Virus record (IMG/VR): IMGVR_UViG_3300028384_000582
Location: 1-35,583 of that record
DNA length: 35,583 nucleotides
Source of the DNA: a virus
Strand: one strand, 5' to 3'
Position 1 is the stretch's first letter, and every line of letters starts with the position of its first letter. This document shows positions 7,756 through 14,885 of this stretch, piece after piece. The translations under genes and the position numbers were made by a program. Under the pieces are notes generated by a model. It saw only the letters and a program-made list of their open reading frames with translations. It searched no databases and was not told where the DNA came from.

Positions 7756-9225
7756 ATGGAAGTATACGAACTATTTATACAAGAAGATTCTGAGTTCAGC
7801 GGTGTAGATGCCATTTCCATAGTAGAAGAACCGGCAATAGAGGAAGATTTCGTTGCTTTAGCCGCTCACAGGCAAGAATTGGCTAAAATAGACGACGAGA
7901 AGCGTATTTTAATGGGTGCGGCTCTTGTTCCTAACCGTAAAATCTACAGAAGAGATGGAGATAAAGAATATTACATATTTTTTAGTGAACCTACCGTAAG
8001 AAAAGCATCAGAATTATTTTTATCAAGAGGAAAACAAAACAATTCGACCCTAGAACACGAATATTCCCTAAAAGGGCTTTCCGTTGTAGAGTCGTGGATA
8101 GTAGAGGACGAAGAAAAAGACAAAACAAGATTATACGACCTAAAAGTCCCGAAAGGAACTTGGATGGTGAGCGTGAAAGTGAATAATGATGAAATTTGGC
8201 AAGAATTTGTCAAAACCGGTAAGGTAAAAGGTTTTTCTATTGAAGGTTATTTCCAAGACAACAAAGAAGAAGGGCCAAAGGAGTCTGTAGAAGAAAATCT
8301 ATGCGCAGATTGCTTTGAAGAGTTACAAGCTGAGTTTGAATTGCAAGAGGTATTAGCTTCTTTAGAGGAAGTGGAACTTGAGTCTTACGGAGGTTATCCG
8401 GACAGCGCAAAAAGTAACGCCAAGCTTGGAATTAAAAGAAATAAAGAGTTAAACAACAAATGTGCAACTCAAGTAGGCAAAGTAAGAGCGCAACAAATCG
8501 TAAGAGGCGAGAAATTCACTAAGCCAACGCTCAAGAGAATTTACTCTTACCTTAGTAGAGCCGAAGCGTATTATGATGCCGGCAAGCCAGAAGCTTGCGG
8601 CACTATTAGCTACCTTCTTTGGGGTGGTAAGACAATGAAGAATTGGGTAGAGTCTAAATTAAAAGGTTTAGAGGAGTTAAAAGAGGGTGTTTCTCATTAC
8701 ACAGCAGACGGTAAGCTTTGGACAGGTCCTACGCATAAACACAACGGAAGATTAATGACCGGTGAAACTCATACTGAAGATAGCGAGTATTTGTATCACA
8801 AGGATGAATTAGCTGAAGTAAGGGACGGGAAAGTAGTAAAGTCTCCTAAAGCACCTAAATCAGATACACCTAATAAGAATCCAAAAGGAAAGGGTACTGC
8901 AAAGGGCGATGCTTCTGGAAAGACAGGAGCAAAGGTTTCTGAAAGGGATGCGAAAGCATTACAAAAGAAGGCTGACGAGTTCAATGAGAAATACAAAGAG
9001 AAATTAGGATACGGGCTTACAGTTGGTATGCTAAAAAGTGTATTTCAAAGAGGATTAGGAGCCTTTAACACGTCGCACTCTCCTAATGTAAAAAGTGCTT
9101 CTCAATGGGCGCACGCAAGAGTGAACGCGTTTATGTACTTAGTCAAGAACGGAAAGCCACAGAATGCAAAGTACACTACAGATTATGATTTACTACCGAA
9201 GAAACACCCAAAGTCTAGTAAATAA
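7756..9225 (+). CDS. Multidomain prohead protease (XkdF-like) with C-terminal phage domains
   Basis: A 489-residue protein with at least three parts. Residues about 1-185 match the XkdF-type putative serine protease: GAALVPNRKIYRRDG, a segment around LEHEYS with His101, WIVEDEEKDK, PKGTWMVSVKVN, and GFSIEGYF with Ser161. His101 and Ser161 are plausible catalytic residues. Residues about 210-300 (YPDSAKSNAKLGIKRN, VGKVRAQQIVRG, LLWGGKTMKNW) resemble a domain often fused to phage head proteases. After a lysine-rich linker, about 395-489 (GAFNTSHSPNVKSASQWAHA, YTTDYDLLP) resembles the DUF5824-type phage domain. The place upstream of scaffold and capsid genes fits maturation of the procapsid. The fusion partners' roles are unknown. 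Confidence 0.7.
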   Translation: MEVYELFIQEDSEFSGVDAISIVEEPAIEEDFVALAAHRQELAKIDDEKRILMGAALVPNRKIYRRDGDKEYYIFFSEPTVRKASELFLSRGKQNNSTLEHEYSLKGLSVVESWIVEDEEKDKTRLYDLKVPKGTWMVSVKVNNDEIWQEFVKTGKVKGFSIEGYFQDNKEEGPKESVEENLCADCFEELQAEFELQEVLASLEEVELESYGGYPDSAKSNAKLGIKRNKELNNKCATQVGKVRAQQIVRGEKFTKPTLKRIYSYLSRAEAYYDAGKPEACGTISYLLWGGKTMKNWVESKLKGLEELKEGVSHYTADGKLWTGPTHKHNGRLMTGETHTEDSEYLYHKDELAEVRDGKVVKSPKAPKSDTPNKNPKGKGTAKGDASGKTGAKVSERDAKALQKKADEFNEKYKEKLGYGLTVGMLKSVFQRGLGAFNTSHSPNVKSASQWAHARVNAFMYLVKNGKPQNAKYTTDYDLLPKKHPKSSK

Positions 9226-9434
9226 TGAGAAGGAGACCTAAGTATTATAGTCAATCTAGCCCAAGAGAGGGGAGAAGAGCCTGTCTATGTAAAGACGGGA
9301 CTTACAGTAGAAAATGCTGTAAGGGTGAACTAATAAATCAAGGTATAGGAAGTATACATAAGTCGGGAGACTTTTTACTTGCTGAGAACGGAGACAGAAT
9401 AATAACAGAGAATAATAACCGTATTTTAATATAA
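9225..9434 (+). CDS. Small Cys-rich phage protein
   Basis: A 69-residue protein beginning MRRRPKYYSQ with four cysteines at RRACLCKDGTYSRKCCKG (about 17-34). From memory this CLC-x-DGTYS-x-x-CC signature recurs in head operons of Bacteroidetes phages and prophages, always as a very short protein. The C-terminus has two similar hydrophobic strands (FLLAENGDRIITE, NNNRILI). The ATG overlaps the protease stop (TAATG). The cysteines could bind a metal or cross-link a virion protein; function unknown. Confidence 0.6.
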   Translation: MRRRPKYYSQSSPREGRRACLCKDGTYSRKCCKGELINQGIGSIHKSGDFLLAENGDRIITENNNRILI

Positions 9435-9883
9435 TGGCAGATAGAAAAATAAGTCAACTAAATTCAGCGACGGCCCTAACGGGAACAGAACAGATTGCCT
9501 TAGTGCAGAGTAGCGAAACAAAGAGCGCTACGATAAACGACATTTCGAACTACATGATTTCGATTAGCGAAACAGCGGCTCCAAGTGTTGATGTAGATTT
9601 AGGTGTTTCAAATTATGCAAACGCATTCTTGATAAAACTAAGTTGGACCGGAGGAGCCGGTACAGCTATATACACTTTACCGGATGCTACTGCAAACGCA
9701 AACAGATTGATTCGATTTATTTCGGACAGCACTTTTGTTTCTAATACTCACGTTGATTTGTCTCCGGCAAGTGGACAAAACTTAGACGGGTCTACCAATG
9801 TATATAGAATAAACAAAGCTTATGAAGGTATTGCCATTTGGTCTGACGGCACAGAGTGGTTCATCGTTCAGAAGAAAGCTTAA
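9434..9883 (+). CDS. Putative virion structural protein (decoration- or fibre-like)
   Basis: A 149-residue protein starting MADRKISQLNSATALTGTEQ, a typical N-terminus of phage fibre- or decoration-like proteins. It continues into a strand-rich region with YTLPDATANANRLIRFISD and ends IAIWSDGTEWFIVQKKA, a pattern common in trimeric surface domains. It starts at the last base of the preceding stop. Position between protease and scaffold suggests a capsid decoration protein. A short head fibre is the alternative. Confidence 0.45.
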   Translation: MADRKISQLNSATALTGTEQIALVQSSETKSATINDISNYMISISETAAPSVDVDLGVSNYANAFLIKLSWTGGAGTAIYTLPDATANANRLIRFISDSTFVSNTHVDLSPASGQNLDGSTNVYRINKAYEGIAIWSDGTEWFIVQKKA

Positions 9884-9930
9884 ATTGCAACAGGATATTT
9901 TTAATTAGTTAACATTATATAAATTAGTTT

Positions 9931-10359
9931 ATGAAGGCAAGTGAAATTGTAGAAAAATTGAGAAACGTTCTTCTTGCTTCTGAGATTGAAGAAACAGAAG
10001 TAAACGAGCCTGTTGAATTACAGGAAGAAGAGGAAGAGGTTCAAGAAGAGCCTAAAAAGGATTACGTTACAAAAGACGAGTTCGAAGGTAGAATAGCTGA
10101 ATTAAAAGCTATGTATGAAAACTTGATGGAAAAGATGGCTTCTGAAGAAGAAGAGGAGAAAGAAGTTCCGGAAGAGTTATCAGAAGAGGAAGAAGTTGTA
10201 GAAGAGGTGAAAGAGGAGTTATCTGCTCAAGAGCCGGCGGCTGAACCTATTTCTCACAATCCGGAGACTGAAGTCGAAAAGAAACGTAACATCAGATTAG
10301 GCCAAACTAGACCTCAATCAACAACAGATATAGTATTTAATAAATTATTCAATAAGTAA
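9931..10359 (+). CDS. Capsid scaffold protein
   Basis: A 142-residue, very acidic protein with long Glu runs (about residues 20-45 and 70-105) and a helical middle (KDEFEGRIAELKAMYENLME, about 51-70). The C-terminal third is basic (EVEKKRNIRLGQTRPQST), which is the capsid-binding end in many scaffolds. It lies two bases upstream of the major capsid gene and downstream of the protease gene, the classical scaffold place. The sequence is low in complexity, so the assignment rests on composition and context. Confidence 0.65.
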   Translation: MKASEIVEKLRNVLLASEIEETEVNEPVELQEEEEEVQEEPKKDYVTKDEFEGRIAELKAMYENLMEKMASEEEEEKEVPEELSEEEEVVEEVKEELSAQEPAAEPISHNPETEVEKKRNIRLGQTRPQSTTDIVFNKLFNK

Positions 10360-10361
10360 AA

Positions 10362-11303
10362 ATGGCAACAACTACTACTATTAGTACTACTTATAATGGC
10401 GAAGCGGCGGCAGAATATTTATCGGCGGCTTTGTTGAGTGGTAAAACTTTAAATGATGGTGCAATCACTATCAAACCAAACGTAAAAAAGAAACAAGTCC
10501 TTAGAACATTATCATTAGCTGATGCTATTGCGGATGCTTCTTGTGATTTCACAGCTACAGGTACTGTAACTTTAGGAGAAGTTGAACTTGTTCCTAAAGA
10601 CCTACAAGTTAACTTACAATTCTGTAAGACTGACTTTGCTGATGATTGGGATGCAATCTCTATGGGATATTCGGCTCACGACGTTCTTCCAAAGAACTTC
10701 TCTGACTATATGTTAGGACACATCGCGGGTCAAATCGCTGAGTCTGTAGAAAACCACATTTGGCAAGGAGATGACTCTGCTGTTTCTGGATTCAATTTAT
10801 TTGAAGGATTCGAGCAAAGAATTGCTACTACTAACGTAGCGGGAATGGGAGGTACTTCTGTTACTTCTTCTAACGTAATTGACTTCTTAGGCGGAGTTGT
10901 AGATGGAGTTCCTTCTGCGGTTTACGGAAAAGAAGATTTAACTATCTATGTTCCTAACAACGTTTTCCAAGCGTATGTAAGAGCATTAGGAGGATTCGCA
11001 ACTAACGTAGGTGCGGCGGGTATCGATAGCAAAGGAACTACTTTCTACTCTATGGGTACAGGATTAACTTACGAGGGTATCAAAATCCAAAGATGTCCGG
11101 GTATGTCAAACAACAGAGCGATTGCCGCTCAATCTTCTAACTTATATTTCGGAACAGGTCTATTAAACGACCACAACGAAGTTAAGTTAATCGATATGGC
11201 TGACATCGACGGTTCTAAAAATGTTAGAATGGTAGCGCGTTTCACAGCGGCTACTCAAGTAGGTATTTCAGGAGATGCTAAACACTTCTTACCTGTAACA
11301 TAA
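10362..11303 (+). CDS. Major capsid protein (HK97-like fold expected)
   Basis: A 313-residue protein directly after the scaffold. Segments VENHIWQGDDSAVSGFNLFE (about 127-146), LTIYVPNNVFQAYVRALGG (about 197-215) and the end RMVARFTAATQVGISGDAKH fit the E-loop, P-domain and A-domain texture of HK97-type capsid proteins. I see no removable N-terminal delta domain, consistent with a separate scaffold. Codon use differs from the neighbours: Phe is mostly TTC and Asn mostly AAC here, whereas TTT and AAT are common in the portal gene, which suggests strong expression. A terminator-like hairpin follows at 11324-11361. Confidence 0.8.
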   Translation: MATTTTISTTYNGEAAAEYLSAALLSGKTLNDGAITIKPNVKKKQVLRTLSLADAIADASCDFTATGTVTLGEVELVPKDLQVNLQFCKTDFADDWDAISMGYSAHDVLPKNFSDYMLGHIAGQIAESVENHIWQGDDSAVSGFNLFEGFEQRIATTNVAGMGGTSVTSSNVIDFLGGVVDGVPSAVYGKEDLTIYVPNNVFQAYVRALGGFATNVGAAGIDSKGTTFYSMGTGLTYEGIKIQRCPGMSNNRAIAAQSSNLYFGTGLLNDHNEVKLIDMADIDGSKNVRMVARFTAATQVGISGDAKHFLPVT

Positions 11304-11323
11304 TAAAAACCAATTATAAACAT

Positions 11324-11361
11324 AAGGGTAGGTGAGCCTTAGTGCCTACCTACCCTTTTTT
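11324..11361 (+). terminator. Hairpin terminator after the capsid gene
   Basis: Stem AAGGGTAGG (11324-11332) pairs with CCTACCCTT (11349-11357), followed by a T run to 11361. No new promoter is seen after it, so it probably terminates only part of transcription and lowers expression of the genes below the capsid gene. Confidence 0.8.
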
Positions 11362-11377
11362 AATTCAAATAACAAAT

Positions 11378-11896
11378 ATGGCTTGTGATATTACTACGGG
11401 AAGAGCGTTACCTTGTAAGGATTCGGTTGGTGGTTTAAAAAGTGTGTATTTCATTAATTATGATGCGGCTGTGGATATTGCTGTTGTTACTTCTGGTACT
11501 GACGACGATACTGTGGTTTCCGCCGCAAGTTGGGCGGCCGGCACAGACGTACACGAATACGAACTAAAAGGGAACTCTTCTTTAACAACAAACATTACTT
11601 CCTCAAGAGAGAACGGAACAACGTTCTTTGAGCAAGTATTAGAACTTACTTTACCTAAACTTTCTTCTGACGACAACAGGGAGATTAAACTTCTTTCTTT
11701 TGGCCGTCCAAGAATTGTAGTTGAAGATTATAACGGAAACTTATTTTTAGTAGGTAGAGAACACGGCGCTGACGTAACAGGGGGAACTATTGTTACCGGA
11801 GCGGCGATGGGAGATTTAAGCGGATACACATTAACGTTTACCGCTATGGAGATTATGCCTCCAAACTCTGTAACCGGAACTTTCCCGGCATCATAG
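11378..11896 (+). CDS. Major tail tube protein (probable)
   Basis: A 172-residue protein. I choose ATG 11378 (MACDITTGRALPCKDSVGG) over the upstream GTG at 11342, because that GTG lies inside the terminator hairpin and the MAC-x-IT-x-G start is typical of this family. The segment GGLKSVYFINYD, the central LTLPKLSSDDNREIKLLSFG and the closing SGYTLTFTAMEIMPP recur in what I remember as tail tube proteins of Bacteroidetes phages. The gene has its own terminator downstream, as expected for an abundant protein. It lies apart from the other tail genes, between capsid and portal, so a head-decoration role remains possible. Confidence 0.6.
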   Translation: MACDITTGRALPCKDSVGGLKSVYFINYDAAVDIAVVTSGTDDDTVVSAASWAAGTDVHEYELKGNSSLTTNITSSRENGTTFFEQVLELTLPKLSSDDNREIKLLSFGRPRIVVEDYNGNLFLVGREHGADVTGGTIVTGAAMGDLSGYTLTFTAMEIMPPNSVTGTFPAS

Positions 11897-11915
11897 TTTA
11901 AATAGTTTTTAGATT

Positions 11916-11939
11916 AAAGGGGCTTAGGCCCCTTTTTTT
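11916..11939 (+). terminator. Rho-independent terminator after the tail tube gene
   Basis: Stem AAAGGGGC (11916-11923), loop TTAG, stem GCCCCTTT (11928-11935), then T to 11939. It is perfect over 8 bp. Confidence 0.9.
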
Positions 11940-11974
11940 ATTTAAAACAAAAACCACTTAATTTAGTTATCTTA

Positions 11975-12340
11975 ATGATGATTAAGTTAAGACCTATTAC
12001 AGACGAACAAACCTTTTCTATTATACCGTCAACATTTGATGCGGCTTCTCTTGATTCCGCAAGTTTGACTTTAAGAGAAACAGGGACTAATATTACAGAT
12101 ACTTCCGCTACCTTTACTTGGAATAATCATTATAGCGGGAACTATATAGACATTTCTTTAACGCCTTCGGTAACATTAAAAGAAGGACAGATATACAGCT
12201 TCGAGTTAAAATCAAGCACAGACGTATATTACAGAGATTTGATTTATATTACAGCAAACGTAAATAAAAACGAGGTTTTTACATTACCCGACAATTACAA
12301 TCAGTACGATGATGGTGATGACAAATATGTAGTATTATGA
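11975..12340 (+). CDS. Small head/tail structural protein
   Basis: A 121-residue, strand-rich protein starting MMIKLRPITDEQTFSIIPST. The second ATG (11978) is an equally good start. The middle (GNYIDISLTPSVTLKEGQIY) and the segment VYYRDLIYITAN are familiar from small proteins next to Bacteroidetes phage portals. The C-terminus is acidic. The leader carries TTAGTTATC, as before the chaperone and protease genes. It overlaps the portal gene by 4 nt (ATGA). Possible roles are decoration or connector; not proven. Confidence 0.5.
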   Translation: MMIKLRPITDEQTFSIIPSTFDAASLDSASLTLRETGTNITDTSATFTWNNHYSGNYIDISLTPSVTLKEGQIYSFELKSSTDVYYRDLIYITANVNKNEVFTLPDNYNQYDDGDDKYVVL

Positions 12341-14073
12341 CGGAAAAGAATTATAAAGACAACTTGAAGGTTGTTAATTTAAGCGGGTATCAATCACCCG
12401 AAGTAGTAGAGGTTCACAATAAAGAATGGGTTCTTTATTTGTGCGGAGACGATAGTCAAGACTATTTTGAGAGCCTTATAGAAAAGTATCTCGGAAGTCC
12501 AACTAATGCGAGATGTATTAACGGTATTTCTGATATGATATACGGTAGAGGTTTAGATGCGACAGACAGCGCAGACAAGCCGGAAGATTATGCAAGAATG
12601 AAGATGTTGCTCCAACCAAGAGAAATGAGAAGGTTGGTCAACGATTATAAGCTTTTAGGTCAAGGCGCTTTACAGGTCATCTACAATAAAAACAAGACAG
12701 CTATAATCAAGGTGCTTCATTTCCCTATGGAAACTTTGAGGGCTGAAAAAGCAACGGACGGTAAAATCAGAGCGTATTATTATCATCCGAAATGGTCTGA
12801 GATAAAGAGAAACGAAAAGCCAAAAAGAATACCAACTTTTGGCTGTGGAGAAAAAAACGAATACGTTGAGGTGTTTGTAATTAAGCCGTACAAATCTGGC
12901 TTCTATTACTACTCTCCTACAGATTACAACGGATGTTTGCAATATTGCTCACTAGAAGAAGAAGTAGCGAATTATCACATAAACAACATACAGCAAGGTT
13001 TACAACCTTCTTTATTGGTTAATTTCAATTCGGGTATCCCAAATGAGGAAACTCAAGAACTAATCGAAAGAAGGATTTACGATAAGTTTAGCGGTAGTGG
13101 AAACGCCGGTAAATTTATCTTGACGTTTAACGAGTCAGCTGAGGACCAAGCAACAATCGACCCTATACATTTGCCAGATGCTCACGCTCAATATCAGTTC
13201 TTAGCTGATGAGAGTAGAGAGAAGATAATGTTAGGACACGGGATTGTATCTCCAATACTTTTAGGTATTAAAGACAATACCGGTTTTGGAAACAATGCAG
13301 AGGAACTTAGGACGGCTAGTATTCTTATGGATAACATAGTGATAAGACCGTTCCAACAAGCCATTATAGATGGCTTGAACGAGATATTAATGTTTAACCA
13401 AATACAGCTGAACTTATACTTTGTAACGCTACAACCAATAGAGTTTACAGAGTTAGATAACATATCTACTAAAGTAAAAAGAGAAGAAGAGACGGGAGAA
13501 AAACTTTCATCTCAAGAACTGAGCGACGAAGAGTTTGGCGACCTATATGAACAGTTAGAGGAACTAGGGGAGGTTATTTCTGATGAATGGGAAATAGTTC
13601 ATACTGAAAAGGTAACAGATGAAAACGAAGAGTTCGACCTCAGCCAACTTGCAAGAGTTAAAGATAGTGATGCAAAACCTTCTAAGAGTAGTGTACAGGA
13701 TAATAAAGGCTACAAAGTAAGGTATGCTTATATGCCGGTAAGAAACTCTGGTGGAAGCAGAGCGTTTTGCAAAAATATGGAGTCTTTAACAGAGCGGGAT
13801 ATTGTATTCCGAAAAGAGGATATTAATATGATGTCTTTCAGAGGAATAAACAAGGAGTTGGGACACAAGAAAAGAAACTACTCTCTCTTTAAATTTAAAG
13901 GCGGCAAGAATTGCCACCACTATTTTGAGAGAAGGGTTTATAAAAAGAGAAATAGAGTAAGTGAAGATGAAGCATTGAAAGACGGGTACACAGCACCGAA
14001 CAACCCAAAGGAAGTTCCGGTTAGACCTGTAGATATGCCAAACAGAGGGGCGTTCCCTGTAAAAACTAAATAA
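12337..14073 (+). CDS. Portal protein with C-terminal extension
   Basis: A 578-residue protein. Residues about 60-420 have portal-type features: NARCINGISDMIYGRG, DYKLLGQGALQVIYNK, ESREKIMLGHGIVSPILLGI, then FGNNAEELRTASILMDNIVI, which would form the wing, stem and crown of the dodecameric DNA channel. Residues about 450-578 form an extension (YKVRYAYMPVRNSGGSRAFC, then SLFKFKGGKNCHHYFERRVY) with Cys and His residues that recurs in portals of Bacteroidetes phages as I remember them. Its function is unknown. The gene lies far from the terminase, downstream of capsid and tail tube genes, unlike the usual terminase-portal-capsid order. The next gene starts after 2 nt. Confidence 0.8.
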   Translation: MTEKNYKDNLKVVNLSGYQSPEVVEVHNKEWVLYLCGDDSQDYFESLIEKYLGSPTNARCINGISDMIYGRGLDATDSADKPEDYARMKMLLQPREMRRLVNDYKLLGQGALQVIYNKNKTAIIKVLHFPMETLRAEKATDGKIRAYYYHPKWSEIKRNEKPKRIPTFGCGEKNEYVEVFVIKPYKSGFYYYSPTDYNGCLQYCSLEEEVANYHINNIQQGLQPSLLVNFNSGIPNEETQELIERRIYDKFSGSGNAGKFILTFNESAEDQATIDPIHLPDAHAQYQFLADESREKIMLGHGIVSPILLGIKDNTGFGNNAEELRTASILMDNIVIRPFQQAIIDGLNEILMFNQIQLNLYFVTLQPIEFTELDNISTKVKREEETGEKLSSQELSDEEFGDLYEQLEELGEVISDEWEIVHTEKVTDENEEFDLSQLARVKDSDAKPSKSSVQDNKGYKVRYAYMPVRNSGGSRAFCKNMESLTERDIVFRKEDINMMSFRGINKELGHKKRNYSLFKFKGGKNCHHYFERRVYKKRNRVSEDEALKDGYTAPNNPKEVPVRPVDMPNRGAFPVKTK

Positions 14074-14075
14074 TT

Positions 14076-14594
14076 ATGCCACAGAAAGCGTTATTTGTAA
14101 CTATACAAGACATAAAGCAAAAGAGTATTATTAGTGGTAATGTAGACCCCGATAAAATAATTCAGTTTGTTGAGGTTGCACAAGACACTCACATACAAAA
14201 TTATCTAGGCGGTAGACTATATGAGCGTTTACAAGAGATGATTATAAACGACACGTTAGGAGATGCCGGTAATTCGGATTATAAATTGCTTATCGACTCT
14301 TACGTGAAACCAATGTTGATTTGGTTTACGCAAGCTACATATATGCCTTTTGCGGCTTATCAAGTAAGCAACGGAGGAGTGTATAAGCATACGAGCGAAA
14401 ACAGCGAGTCTGCGACTCAAGAAGAAATAAATGCTTTAACACGTAGGGCTACTGAAACGGCAGAGTTTTACACGAGAAGATTTATGGATTATATGGATTT
14501 CAATAGCCAACTTTATCCGGAGTATTTGCAGTCTTTCAATGAAGATATGCATCCGGACAAAGATGTGAATTTTGGAGGCATTTATTTAGGGTAA
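14076..14594 (+). CDS. Head-tail adaptor/connector protein
   Basis: A 172-residue, helix-rich protein directly after the portal. Segments NVDPDKIIQFVEVAQDTHIQ and NYLGGRLYERLQEMI match the DUF6712-like head completion class in Bacteroidetes phages (from memory), comparable to gp6-type adaptors that bind under the portal. The second half is helical with RRATETAEFYTRRFMDYM. The stop overlaps the next ATG (TAATG). Confidence 0.6.
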   Translation: MPQKALFVTIQDIKQKSIISGNVDPDKIIQFVEVAQDTHIQNYLGGRLYERLQEMIINDTLGDAGNSDYKLLIDSYVKPMLIWFTQATYMPFAAYQVSNGGVYKHTSENSESATQEEINALTRRATETAEFYTRRFMDYMDFNSQLYPEYLQSFNEDMHPDKDVNFGGIYLG

Positions 14595-14725
14595 TGAAAA
14601 AAAGAGGTAAGTACAAACCGAAAGAAGAAAACGTAAGAAAGCTATATGCCTTCTTGAAACAAATAGAAAAAGATGAGTTACGGAAAGATATACGAGACAA
14701 CGCATTGGGGAGTAACAAGCAATAA
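14594..14725 (+). CDS. Small basic phage protein
   Basis: A 43-residue ORF, strongly charged (MKKRGKYKPKEENVRKLYAF start), that begins on the last base of the adaptor stop and overlaps the next gene by 53 nt in another frame. Coupling and lack of a gap suggest a real gene. No motif or known family is recognised. Confidence 0.45.
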   Translation: MKKRGKYKPKEENVRKLYAFLKQIEKDELRKDIRDNALGSNKQ

Positions 14726-14885
14726 CATAGGCTTCGGAGGTATATACTCCGACATAACAACTTCGGGACCGGGTCAATCGGGTTTTGAAACTTCGGTGTT
14801 CAAACAAAGAGTAATAAACGATGGGGGAACGTGGGAAGCGGAACTATGCCTTAATAACGAAATAACAAGATTACAAGCGATATGA
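14673..14885 (+). CDS. Small virion-associated protein
   Basis: A 70-residue protein starting MSYGKIYETTHWGVTSNNIG. This start, followed by GFGGIYSD, is familiar from short proteins in Flavobacteriia phage fibre clusters. It begins inside the preceding small ORF and its stop overlaps the following fibre gene by 4 nt (ATGA). Function is unknown; the context suggests a tail-tip or fibre-linked part. Confidence 0.55.
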   Translation: MSYGKIYETTHWGVTSNNIGFGGIYSDITTSGPGQSGFETSVFKQRVINDGGTWEAELCLNNEITRLQAI

